DNA of 64,000 bases. It comes from Phellopilus nigrolimitatus (taxonomy: Eukaryota; Basidiomycota; Agaricomycetes; Hymenochaetales; Hymenochaetaceae). Both the position numbers and the translations under genes were made by a program. Under the pieces are notes generated by a model. It saw only the letters and a program-made list of their open reading frames with translations, did no database searches and was not told the origin of the DNA. Of this stretch, positions 35,233 to 46,033 are shown piece after piece; position 1 is the stretch's first letter, and each line of letters starts with the position of its first letter. The stretch is taken from NCBI GenBank assembly GCA_021029095.1, contig JAJOHG010000004.1:558001-622000 (forward strand). The letters run 5' to 3'.

Positions 35233-38200
35233 ATGAACATCACTATCGACTACGATGGCCCAAGGACACACGACACCTCGTTGCTTGTGAGCTTGGACGA
35301 ATACAAGAACCGCAATAGCAGCGGCTCTTCGCTGTCTCTTTCATTTGGACCAGCAGCACACACCGAACTGGAGGATTATAATGTTACTGCCAGCTTGAGG
35401 GTTACTCGTGCAAAAGACGAAGACAATACGGCAGGAGTGGGTCGACAGTGCAGGACTTCCACTCCTTGTCCGGCTTGGAGTCTGAGTCTGACGCAAGCGC
35501 GTTCGATGGTACGTCCTTGGCGTCTAAATCTCTGTTTCGTTTTTTATTTTGTTTTGTTCTAACATCTAGAAAAAAGAGCAGTCCGCAGTTTTCGAGCGGC
35601 TGAAACTGTCCGAATACTCCAAGCCCATCGAGCGAAACACGCAATGGCTGCGCGACCAGACGTCGCGTGCTATCAATGGCATCATGACACCTGAGTCTGT
35701 CGTCTCCGATGGTTCCTCGCTCACGCTGAGCTACGACGATCTCGACGCTCAGAGCCCATTCGACGGCGACCTCGCACTGCAGCAGGACAACGGCCACTAT
35801 TACTACTCGGGAGCTCGTCGTCCGCCGCGTCCGCGTCCGCTAATCACGACAACGCCAGCATCCGCGAGCACGGCAGCCACTAGTCTGGTTCGTCCGATTA
35901 CCCCTCCCCCTCCTCCTCGTCAAATCGCCAATCCGCGTCCTGGTCGACCTTCCACGCACTGCGGACACCCCGCCCGAGGTCCGGCAGCTCGTGCCGCCCG
36001 CATGCGCGGACTGCTCCGCGTGCGGCGTTTTTCTCGACACGAGCCGCTACGTGCGGGGAGCGCACGCCGCGCCCGCGCGCGAGCCCCGGCGCGAACGGAC
36101 TCGCGAACGGTTATGCGGACGGAAAGGGTAAGGCACGCGCCGACATCGTCGATGTGTCAATGTTCGACCCGCTCGCGTACCTGCCGTGCGCACACACGAA
36201 CGGCAAGCCGTTCCCCACGCGCCCACGCCCGTTGCCCACACTCCCCTCTGCGCCTTCCGTGTCGTCTGCGTCATCGTCGTCGACGGTCGCGGGCGACAGC
36301 GGGAACGGGCTATGCCCGGGCTGCTTTGAGACGGCCGGCGTGCTGCATGCGCTGGCGGGTGACGCGGCACCCGACGAGCCGGCCTCGGCCTCGCCGGAAG
36401 ACCAGCGCACGCTGAGCCAGCTGCGGCGCGCGGTGCCAAAGCAGAAAGGCCACTTCCGCCGTGCGTACCTCGAGAAGGTGTAAAGCGCGCCGGGGTGGAA
36501 AGACGTCGGTGCGTGACCCGTCTCTTTTCGATATTAGCGGACGCTGAGTAGTCTGGATCGTGCAGAGCAAGACAATATAAGCGAGTGTACGATCTGCAAC
36601 ACCTCGCTGACAGCGCAGCGCTACAAATGCGCATCGTGCAAGAACTTCGTACTCCGCCGCGCATGCTACAGGTCCGTGCCACCACCAATCATGATGTGTA
36701 CTTGAATTTATCTTTTTTCTAGCCAAGTTCACGAAATCCATCCTTCACACGCTTTCCTCGATGTCCCTGACCGGCCGCACCGTTCTCGAAGCGAGCCTGA
36801 CCTGGAACTAACAAATAACCTAAATGACGACGGGCTCGGGGACGAATGTAGGCCATTCGTATCTGTTAATGAAAGAAATATTGACAGTTCCGGAACGTAA
36901 CAGCGCTAACGCATCCGGATGTTAAGTGTGCCCAGTAAGTCCACTGCTACCTTTTTTTAAAGCAAAGCTGGCAAAATTTGATAGTTGTCTTATGGACATA
37001 GTAGGCGCTCGCTTCCATTGCGCAATTTGCGAGTCGGTGGATATATGTTCGAATTGCGAAGCTGCTAGCTTGCCTGGAAACCTAGATGCTGATGACGGTG
37101 GTCACAATACCTCCCACATTATGATCAAGGTAAATCCCTTCGACAGATATAAACACAGTTCTGACCAAACTGACCAACTCATCTTACCGAAGATCCCCAT
37201 CCCCTTAAATTCGAGCAAAGTGCAGACAGCGAGCAGACGCACGCGGCAGCTATGGACCAGTCGCGACTCACTATACGTACAGCGCACACCCAGCGGACGC
37301 GTGCACACGGACTCGCTTCGGGAGGCCGACGCAGTCACCATCATCGGGTCCGGCTCAAAACATGCACGCGGCGGCCGCTGTGACCGCAAGGCGCTCGACC
37401 ACCGCATCGCGTGCAAGGGGTGCAATCAGAGCATCGTCGGCGTGCGCTTCCAATGTGCGACGTGCCCTGCAACGAAGACCCAGTCGTATAGTTTGGTGCG
37501 TTCTCCCGATATTTGCAGAATGATGCGGGGCTTGACTGGAGTTGTTCTTCGCACTGCTCCCGTTCAGTGCGCCAACTGCGAACAGCGATCGTATCTCCTT
37601 CACGACCCAATGCATATTTTCTTTAAGCTACCGCGGCCCGTGGACCGTCCAATTGAGTCCCAGTTCGCCATTCTGCCAATCCTGTACGTCCCCATCGTAT
37701 TTCCTTCAGATATCACGTTTCGTAAACTAACATTTGTTCGCGGACGTTGGGTACAGGCAGCCCGCAGGTCCAGCAGGTCGACTCAACTCCTCTCATCCCA
37801 AAGGTCCGTACGCCCTTCCATGTCCGGAAAACCCGTCCTCTTTTTCTGACACAGTTTCATCTGCTGTTCCAGCTTATGTCACAACGCTCTACCACAACGT
37901 GGCGCTGTGTGATCACTGCATGGACCGCATCAAAGGCGTGTGGTTCCGTTGTGTGTACTGCGCGAAGGATCTCTGCGATGTGTGTGAAAACTTGAATCCG
38001 CACGCGCATGATCGCACCCATTTCTTCTATGTTTTTAAGGCGCCGGTGAATACTTTGTCCTCTTGTGCTTTAAGTTTTTGTGTCTCTTATTATTACAACT
38101 CGGCTTATTTTATTTTAGGTGGATATGCAGATTTTCAGGTGAGAATAAATGTGTCTGTGTCATGTTTTATCTGACCGTTCGTTGCTTCGCAGGATCGTCG

Positions 38201-38262
38201 CAGAGCTGGATAATCTGGAAGGGAGTCTGCCGGTGCTGAAGTATCCCGTGTATTACTCGTAA
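35233..38262 (+). pseudogene. Multi-ZZ-type zinc-finger protein gene, decayed, inside element
   Basis: Exons encode a basidiomycete-type protein with four ZZ-like fingers. Finger 1 (about 36580-36760) shows CTICNTSLTAQRYKCASC, then an intron, then VHEIHPSHAFLDVPDRP. Finger 2 (about 36990-37130) has ARFHCAICESVDICSNCE and HIMIKV. Finger 3 (about 37380-37630) has CKGCNQSIVGVRFQCATC and DPMHIFFKLPRPV. Finger 4 (about 37890-38040) has CDHCMDRIKGVWFRCVYC and HFFYVFKAPV. It ends at 38262. ZZ proteins of this kind bind zinc and mediate protein contacts; related ZZ receptors act in selective autophagy. Two lesions are seen: a one-base deletion near 35970 (the frame changes before PEVRQLVPPACADCSAC) and a TAA at 36481-36483 within LEKV*. 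Introns are retained, so it was captured as DNA. Confidence 0.78.
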
Positions 38263-38624
38263 TGTCACTTCTGTTCGCTAACATTTTATTGCCAATTAGC
38301 ATCACATGTATTTTGCCTTCCTGTACTTCCAGTGCTTGTTGTATATGTAGCGGATGCATTTCAATCTTCTTGGAAAATTCATGGGTTGGCTCAGAGTGCA
38401 AAAAAGCGTAAACAAGACATAGAAACGTGTTGAGGGGCACTCTGATTTATGTTTGTTTGGAAAAGAAAACTAGACAATGGATTGTTCAAGAGTGTGGCTC
38501 CGGGATCTACCCTATGACGTGCCACCGACTGCAGCTTCGAAATGATGTGTCGTAAGGACATCGGGTCTGGTCGGAAAAGAGGTTATTTGTAATAAAACTG
38601 GTCTTTCAAAGTCGTTTTCATTGA

Positions 38625-38935
38625 TCATAAATGAACAATGATTAAGATTTGACTTTTAAAAATCATTACTCACTGATGATCATCAATGATCATCAATGAT
38701 TAGTAATCACTAGTGATCACTAGTGATCAATGAAAACATAACTTTTTTCATTGATGATCATTGATGACTGGTGAATTCCAAGTCTCCGTTCATTGATATT
38801 CATCGATGATCACTAGTGATCACTAGTGATCATCAATGAATAGCTCTTGGACTTGGTTTTCACCAGTGATCACTAGTGATCATCGATGATCATCGATGAT
38901 CATTGATGAATTTCCCAAGTCAAAGTCCAAAATCC
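38625..38935. repeat. Right palindromic array (TGATCACTAGTGATCA type)
   Basis: This is the mirror partner of 34650-34985, with TGATCACTAGTGATCACT, TGATCATCGATGATCA and TCATTGATGATCA units just inside the right inverted repeat. Arrays at both ends identify them as subterminal repeats of the element. Confidence 0.9.
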
Positions 38936-39365
38936 CCAAGTCCAATGTTTTTTGTCCGATAGCGACCGTCATACGTCTCGGGTGGCAGAAAGCATTGTAA
39001 CAGGTTGTTTTTGGGCGAATCTCGAAGTCTTTGTTGCCAAGCCCGGGAGGCTGTATGACAGCGAATCGATGGTGCTCGACGGTCAGGATCACACAGCTGA
39101 AGCCGTTGCCATCAAATGCACGGTAGGTTTGGGATTGCGCGAGATCGTGCCAGGGGATACTGGCTTGGAGACAGCGGGGGTAAAACGAGTGTTGTTGAAG
39201 ACCAAGGTACTATCTTCTGCTTCTCCGGCTTTCGAAGAAGAGGAGACTGTTGCACTGACAAGTAATCGCTAGCACCGTTACAGTGACATTGTCAGGTTTC
39301 CATATTGGGTAGTTCATGCAGTTTACATAATTCGAGCTCTGCGTTTTGAGAGAGGGGCGGTCATG

Positions 39366-40021
39366 TAGGGACTAGCATGGTAAGGCTCCATCCGCCATCC
39401 GTATCCACGGATAGGCTTTCCCACGGATGAACACCATCCGCGGATGCGTTCCCACGGATCGACAGATACCACGGATTCATCCGTGCAAAGTATAGGGAGG
39501 CACAAGTTCAAGCCTTGCACAATAGCTTGCACCCCTCAGCATGGTTCAAACAGTTATTTCACATTAGTACACATACCTATTCCTGTAAAATGTGATCTTA
39601 GTCTTTCTGGGGAGAAGGGAGGCCTGGTTTCAACTTGCTTTTGCATTTTTGTTTATTTCAAGTTGTAAATCATGGAAGAACGAGCGAACTTGTTTCCATA
39701 TTTTTTTACTAAATTTTGCAGTGCATAATATAATCCATGTGAAGTCATCTTTGTCTCTGAAGTCATCCAACCAGTGTACATCCAGCAGCTGAGAAAGCAC
39801 TACACGCATAGCGTATTGTATGCACTTGAGCTCGCTAAACTTGCGAAGGTTCAGCATTGCCGAAGAAGACGTGATCTAGCGTTCCCATTGGATGCACTAT
39901 ATTTGTCAGCGTTTCGCACGGATACCACGGAACCACGTAAATCTGCGGATACCCATCCGCGGATGGAGTTATCCGCGGTACGGATACGGATACACGCGGA
40001 TGGATACCATGCTAGTCCTTA
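39366..40021. mobile_element. Nonautonomous hAT-type MITE, 656 bp
   Basis: Ends are TAGGGACTAGCATGGTA and, in reverse complement, TAAGGACTAGCATGGTA. They are flanked by a perfect 8 bp duplication CGGTCATG (39358-39365, 40022-40029). Subterminal (A)TCCGCGGAT / CCACGGAT repeats fill both flanks. No transposase inside. TIR start and duplication length fit hAT, but the termini differ from the 5 kb element at 13784, so that element is probably not its source. Confidence 0.88.
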
Positions 40022-40181
40022 CGGTCATGGATGGACGACGTCATCGTCGATCTTCTCGCGGATCACATCATCAGCGCATGACACAGCAAGCACTTTACTC
40101 ATCTCTTCATCTGAATAATCATCTCGCATATAAACTTGAAGTTGAAATCCAAACTCCCTGCCCGATCGCAGTCCAGAAACC

Positions 40182-41587
40182 ATGTCCAAACAGACCATCT
40201 TCCTCACAGGCGCGACCGGCTACATCGGCGGCTCCGTCCTCTGGCGCCTCCTCCAGCACAAGGACGCCAAACCCCTCTCCTTCACGGTCCTCGTCCGCAA
40301 CCCGGAGAAGGCCCAGCGTCTGCAGAGCCTCTTTTCGAACGTCCAGCCCGTCATCGGCAGCCACGCGGAGCACGACACCCTCGAGCGCCTCGCCGCGGGC
40401 GCCGACTACGTCTTTGCGATCGTCAGTCCCGGTTCCAGCTTCGAGCGACAGCGGACGTGCCCTGCTGACTGCTGACTTGCACGCCCAGGCTGACTGCGAC
40501 GACCTCGGCGCGGCGCAGGCCATCCTGCGCGGCATGAAGAAGTACAAGGAGCGCACCGGCAGGGTCCCCGTCCTCATCCACACCGTGAGCTCTCCGACAG
40601 CATCCGTCCTTTTTTAATCATCCGTTGTTAAACGCGTATATTTCTCCGTCGCTAGTCCGGAACCGGCGTGCTCGCGGACAACGCAGCGGGCATGTTCGCG
40701 ACGGAGCGCGTCTACGACGACGCGAAGGTCGAGGACATCGAGTCCCTCCCGGTCTCGCAGATCCACCGGCCGGTCGACGTAGCCGTAGTCGAAGCAGACA
40801 AGCAAGGTGCGCAATTACATCCGGATCCATAAAACGAGCATATACCCATCCTACGGTGCGTGCGTGCGCAGGCTACGCAAAGACGTACATCATCCTGCCG
40901 TCCACGATCTACGCCGTCGCGAAGAACGGCCTCACGGACGCGGGCATACAGAATCCGCACTCCATCCAGGTCCCGCTGCTCATCCGCGCGAGCCTCGATC
41001 GCGGGCAGGGCGGCATGGTCGGCCTCGGCAAGAACAAGTGGCCGAACGTGCACATCGACGACGGTCAGTCCGCTCGCGCAGCTTTCCCGTCCTGGAGAAG
41101 GTTCTGATATTGATGTCGATACGGCGCGACAGTGGCGGACCTTTACATCGTCCTGTTCGACAGGATTCGCGCAGACCCCGAGAGCACGCCGCACGGCCGC
41201 GAGGGCTTCTACTTCGGCGCGACGGGAGAGCACGACCTGTTCGACGTCAGCAAGGCCGTCGCGGAGGCGCTCGTCGCCGTTGGCAAGGGGAAGACCGCCA
41301 CGCCGACGACCTTCACCCAGGAGGAACTCGACAAGTACTTCGACGGGGTGAGCTGCTTCCCAGGCAATTATTGACTCGATCGCTGATTTACCGCCCGCAA
41401 CAAGTCCCCGTACCTCGGCTCGAACTCCCGCTGCGTCGCCAACCGCTCGCGCGCCATCGGCTGGGCGCCGACGCGCAGCACGCCCGACTTCCTCGCGTCG
41501 ATCCGGGTGGAGGTCGAGGCGCTGATCGCGCTCGATGCGGGCAAGGGATACGTGCCCAGGGCCGACGGCGGGAAGAGCAAGGAGTGA
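40182..41587 (+). CDS. NmrA-like NAD(P)-binding Rossmann protein
   Basis: Exons 40182-40421, 40489-40584, 40656-40806, 40872-41063, 41133-41347 and 41405-41587 give 358 aa. The N-terminus MSKQTIFLTGATGYIGGSVL carries the GxxGxxG dinucleotide-binding loop of atypical short-chain dehydrogenases. Next come LVRNPEKAQRLQSL, a basic stretch after strand 2 that suggests NADP(H), and HTSGTGVLADN. YAKTYIILPSTIYAVAKNG and NVHIDDVADLYIVLFDR are typical of NmrA/isoflavone reductase-like proteins. No clear catalytic YxxxK is assigned. It is probably a cytosolic reductase or redox sensor; the substrate cannot be told. It starts the GC-rich housekeeping segment, about 160 bp after the hAT MITE. Confidence 0.85.
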
Positions 41588-42599
41588 CTGCAGGTGGGGC
41601 CGAACGATTGATTATTTTAGCAAGGAAGGAAAACAGGTTGTACGAGACGCGTAACTGTAATATATAAGTCATCACGTGCTTCATACGCGACGTGCGGCGG
41701 AGTTCAAAATTTCGCTCTCAACAGCCATGTAAGACTACTGTTTTGACACTTTGAGGAAAATTTTAAAAATAATTGACAATGTAAATCTCTAAGCCCCATA
41801 CGATACGAGCGTGTACCAGCTTAAACTGTGCAGAAGGGTTGAGAATTGAGCTCAAGAAATCATTCTGCGCGATTGCATGCATGCGCGGCCATTCCCGCGT
41901 GCGCTGAGGTCACGTGATAACCGAAAAATGCGCTCACCTCCTGCTCTCTTCTTTGTTACAAGTTTCTCATCATGAGAAAGCTATATGATGTAAAGTTTAT
42001 ATCATATGTATAGCTTCAAAATATTTGTTTCAGCTTAATCAGCACAAATCAAGGATTGTGTTAAGTTAGTCATCTGTAAGCTTTTGTGGCCGGAAGTAAA
42101 TTGGAAAGTGCCAAGCCTCTTCCATACGATGTACATGCGTAACCAAGAGAGTCTGAAGGCCTCCAGTTCCTCCCTAAAGAGCTCATGATGCAACAGCACG
42201 CTTCGTCAACTCATGACTGGAGATTCTTCCATTTCTTTGGCCGAGATGGCATCCAAAATCAAGACACCAACGTGGCTTCACAGACGATGATTAGTTCGCC
42301 GCTTCCCCCGGTTCACCTTCCTCGCAAAGGCGGGGTCGTCGCTCTTGGCTACGGGTCGCTAGACGATCAGGCCATGCGTCAACTGGAAGGGTGGAGCGAC
42401 AACCGCCCGGTGATAGGATCATATATGCCATCTATATCTAATACCCGTACGGGCTGATATTATTCCTGGTAACTTATAACACTTTAATTCAGCCTCCACG
42501 GGCCATCAAACTAGATAGACAAACAACTTAATTGTAAAATAGAAGCATCGCAGCTTTCGCACATCGCACAGCTCAAATGACGCTCTTCAGCATTGTACA
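41588..42599. other. Intergenic region, no confident gene
   Basis: A plus-strand 90-codon frame (42185-42457) has no recognisable domain and no exon neighbours. The rest is AT-rich. Confidence 0.4.
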
Positions 42600-44300
42600 C
42601 CATTACCCCCACTGCCTTCCTCATGTAATGCGGGATTTTCGGTTCTCGGTTGGCTTTGTTCCGTGGACTTTCCTTTCCTCCAGAAACACCAAGCACTTAG
42701 AACGTCCTAGGGTGCCAGCATGTATATTAGACGGTGGTTCATTATAATCAGAGACTCGCCTGCCTTTTCTGTTGCGAACACAAGGAAAGCGACGAGTGGA
42801 ACTGGTGAGAAAAAGTGAGTGACAGGTGACAACTTGGTTGTCATTTGGCTCACTCGCGGCTTGAACATAGTCGACGAAACCGTTGAAAAAGTTGTCACTG
42901 CTAATGCCCACGAGTAATAATTCGTCCGGGTGTAGACTAATGGCCAAGATTGAACTAATTGGGAGCGAAAATGTCAAGATCAGCAGGACCAGGGATCATA
43001 ACAAAAGGTTACCTAATTGCCAAGATGCGATAGACGCTGAATAATACGACACGCAGGAAGAGCGCCAGCCAGCCAGTGCCATATGGGATGGTCTTCAGTG
43101 CTGCGCGCTGTTTATATATTAGTCGTGCGATGACGGCTTTTAGGAGACGTCCTGTTAGATATGATTATTAGAAATACAGTTACTTAGTTCACCTTCGAGG
43201 CAGACTGTGACGAATGAAATGGTAGCAGAAAATATATATGCAACGCGAAACCTCAAAAGCCAAAAACAAACGACGAGACGAAGTCGGTAGAGCTGTCGTG
43301 TATGGACTCACAACCAAAAACCCGACGTTAGACCTGCAGTAAAATTTGCGTTTGTCATGATTACACAATAAAAGGCACCAGGAATCGAGAGGTTAGATCT
43401 AGGTGTAGACTGACCAGTGCCATCAATGAACGCGAGTGGACTTCCGATCTTTGAAAAAATAAGCATTATTGTGAAGTCTGGCTTGATTCTGACGTACCAC
43501 CATTATGGCTATTGTCAGTGTTACAAAGGCGACAAAGGGCACTACGAGAAGCTGACGCGTTCTGAGGAAAGATTTTGAAAATGTTTAATTCATTAGATAG
43601 CTCACCGTACACGTATACACCATTCCCCATTTTTTCCCTTCGAGAAAGCTCACATTCTTTGGTTTGGTAAATGAGCGAAGAACGACCCAGAGCTAGCCGC
43701 AAAAAAGCAAGAAATAAAGGAGGCAGTGTCGATCTTTTTGTTTCTAAAGAGAAATATTATGAATCCTATGATCTGCATTCGCCCAGGCTCACAACAGCAA
43801 CAGTGCGTGACACGGCAGTCCAGTCGGCTACACACCCTACCGTACCGCACCATGAACTCAGAACCATGAGAACGAATAAGCAAAGTTTCTGATGCATTTG
43901 GAGTCGTATGAGCCGCTCTGACGTTTTGTCCGCTGCTTGTCAACAGGACCACGAAACAAATACTACCAGCACCTTCCAGGCAGCTCCGAAACACCTGCAG
44001 TGGATTACACGGCTTCAATTACTCCTGGTGTGCCACCGAAGAAAAGAGGCTGAAACAGGTCAAGAGATCTACAAGGAGCCTCGAAGCAAAGCTGTTGTGA
44101 GCCAACGTGATGCTACCAGCGCAATCTTACAGAGTGCCATCCGGATCAATTGTATGCTCATTCCACCGGCGGGTGTTGGCATTGGTGAATTATAGGAACT
44201 CACCCGTTAAGAACTTCAAATCGCCGTCGCAGCACAATGTGTCAACTCTCCCTCCGCATCTTTTCGACATCAAGACATTGCCCCCAGTAAGATACACCTT
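42600..44300 (-). other. Possible multi-exon membrane-protein gene, unresolved
   Basis: On the minus strand several plausible short exons follow each other. One (about 43497-43560) is bounded by a CAG acceptor and GTACGT donor and reads RQLLVVPFVAFVTLTIAIM, a membrane helix. Later pieces read IGSPLAFIDGTG, then about 43150-43020 IPYGTGWLALFLRVVLFS, then ILAISLHPDELLLVGI. This resembles the exon pattern of small multi-helix membrane proteins common in mushrooms. Upstream exons toward 44300 could not be joined without stops. It may be a real gene or a relic. Confidence 0.3.
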
Positions 44301-44454
44301 GGACGTCTGAAGCATAATTATAAGTGGAATTTGAAGCAAGGCATTCAATTTCAAAGGAGAAGACGGCAAAACGAACCTCGAAAGCAGTAAAAAACCAAGG
44401 CATGATGAGGAGAAAATAGAAACGTCTCGATTCCGTCCAAATAATGACATTAGT

Positions 44455-45971
44455 TCAGCTTTCATATCCGACATTCGGGACTACAAAGCGAACGTCGAAC
44501 TTCGCTTCTGGGGAATGCGAGAAAAATTCCATGACTTCGGTGAAGAATTCCGACCAGCCTTCGCAGGCTGCTTCCTTTGGCACAAGTATCATAACGGAAG
44601 GTGCCAGCCGTCCTGAAGAATACCACGACGGATGGAAAAAGGAAATATGACGAGCAAATTTTCTCCATAACTGCACACGGCTTGGGCCATCGGTTCTGTA
44701 TAGTCGGGTTTCTCTTTCTGAGTCATCTACACCAACGAAAGTCTTGATTGAAACGCGTATGAGAGACTTCGGAAAATAGTTGTGATTCCATACATAGTCA
44801 TGCATGGGCCTGAAGTAGAAGTACTCGAGAAATTTGAGATTAGGTATGCCAGAAAGGACTATCTCTGCGGAAGCCGGACTTAGGATTGCGTTCCGACCTA
44901 TATGGAGCAAAATAAGCGTAGGCTTTGTCATCTTCCAAAATTCAGAGGCCCCGCCGAGGTGGGAAATGTAGAGGTGGGTCAATGCATTCAAGCTCCATTC
45001 CCCCGGAAGAAATCTAACGGACAAGTGAGTCAGTTGGGGAAGAGTGTGCTTCCACTCGCAACAGTCGAGTGTGACGCCTGAGAAGCACAACGCGCGCAGA
45101 CTTTCGGCATATTGGAAAACGCAGATGCCGTCTCGAGGCACCTTCACGTGAAGGCGCTGCACGCCATGGGGAACGTGCTGCATGAGTTTTCCCCACTGCT
45201 CTTTCCATAGGAGACTAGCCACCTGCACGTAGTATCCACGATGAGGAGCCGCCAAAATCGTGACTGAACGCAGGTCGGAGCAGTAGCACAGGATGGGCGA
45301 TGCCGCATTTTCAAAGTGTTTAAAGTCCTGGACGTTCCTAACGTCTGGCTTCGCCATAATATGCCTCGTCCAAGACCGGACGGCAATCCCGCTCAGCGAG
45401 GATCGGTGGACTACGGATGCAGCCAGGGACGCAGCCTTTTCAACGTTGCTTATAAGTAGTGTTCGGAAGAGGAACTCGCTTGCTACGTCCCAGAGTTTGC
45501 GCGATATAAGAGCGAATTTCATATTCACGCGGAGGTATTTGCGGAACCGCTTCTCTCGACTGGAATCCGTGACTGTACGCCCAAATGGCCATCCGAACGT
45601 GGTGTCGTAGTTACATCCGCATATGTATGAGTCACCACCGAGCTCGTTGATCGGAGGCGGTGACGAGGCTAAAACTAAGATTTCTCTCCATATCTCAGGC
45701 AGGACTTTGTCCACTCCTTCAAATTTGATGACCGTACTGCGACCTAACTCAGAAAAGGGCTTCGACTTGGAGATAAAACTGGTGAGACTGACCTACTGTT
45801 AAGTGACAAACTGATCGCACCAATAGCATCGGAGACTGCGTATTGAAGATTTTTGAGCATCGCTGTCGAGTCAAAGAGTTCGGACGCGATGCGTCGTTCC
45901 ACTTGTGACTCAATGTGAGAGGAAGTTGCCTTTTGTGGTCGCGCAACGGACAACATTGACTCTGCATACAT
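44455..45971 (-). CDS. F-box-like protein (mushroom type)
   Basis: Exon 1 (45971-45797) starts MYAESMLSVARPQ. A 53 bp intron leads to exon 2 (45743-44455), giving 487 aa. After a predicted helical N-terminus (ELFDSTAMLKNLQYAVSDA) comes KVLPEIWREILVLAS, the short F-box-like helix seen in the large Agaricomycete F-box family. A long Leu-rich body follows, with FALISRKLWDVASEFLFRTL and repeated strand-helix elements such as LPQLTHLSVRFLPGEW and IPNLKFLEYFYF. Such proteins are thought to link target proteins to SCF ubiquitin ligase through Skp1. The target is not deducible. It is divergent from DBP5 with only 62 bp between the start codons. Confidence 0.8.
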
Positions 45972-46033
45972 TTGGCTCCCTTTACGTCGAACTTTTGCTC
46001 TGCACTTCACGAACTACTTGACGACCCTTCACG
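45972..46033. promoter_or_regulatory. Very short divergent promoter, F-box-like / DBP5
   Basis: Only 62 bp lie between the two start codons. This must hold, or overlap with, both 5' leaders, so transcription of the two genes is probably coupled or starts inside the opposite coding region. Confidence 0.6.

Larger units (their letters stand above)
34601..38973 (+). mobile_element. 4.4 kb inverted-repeat element carrying a multi-ZZ gene
   Basis: The ends are imperfect inverted repeats: left TTGACGGTCGTTACTGGAC, right (reverse complement) ATGACGGTCGCTATCGGAC, continuing with GACTT-rich subterminal sequence. The target CGTCTC appears on both sides (34595-34600, 38974-38979). Paralogue A2 has the empty site (about 9746-9760: GCGTCTCAGTTGGCAG). 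Long palindromic arrays lie just inside each end. There is no transposase; the interior is a host-like zinc-finger gene with its introns. Target duplication length is at least 6 and perhaps 8 bp, so the superfamily is unsettled. Confidence 0.85.
32520..39272 (+). pseudogene. Partner-family gene, copy C, split by a 4.4 kb insertion
   Basis: Exon 1 (32520-32643) encodes MCMVNYGPTFVRLWLDLILL, a short hydrophobic Trp/Leu segment. Exon 2 (32713-34093) is a long acidic, Ser/Pro-rich linker followed by the core LRLVFLDKANKCSEGEL, NMQDEWDKVQDKA and FCVYLAIQPLLFGFKLR. Exon 3 is 34153-34329 (EPEIAKVWNRLRKKN). Exon 4 starts at 34382 (EESQAVALHWRALLHIYDRK) and is cut at 34600, where the inserted DNA gives an immediate stop. 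It resumes at about 38980 with VAESIVTGCFWANLEVFVAK and ends at 39272. Exon content is otherwise open, so the gene was probably functional until the insertion. The product made now would lack about the last 110 residues. Confidence 0.8.

Noticed and set aside
35684..36415. Plus-strand 243-codon frame ending in an Arg-rich tail
   Set aside because: The first third is the true ZZ-gene frame; the Arg/Pro-rich rest is read after the one-base deletion and is out of frame.
34650..38935. Repeat arrays as a possible CRISPR
   Set aside because: Units are overlapping palindromes without regular unique spacers, in a fungal nuclear genome.
40807..41667. Long Arg-rich plus-strand frame over the NmrA-like gene
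   Set aside because: Out of frame with the spliced reductase exons; it is a GC-rich shadow.
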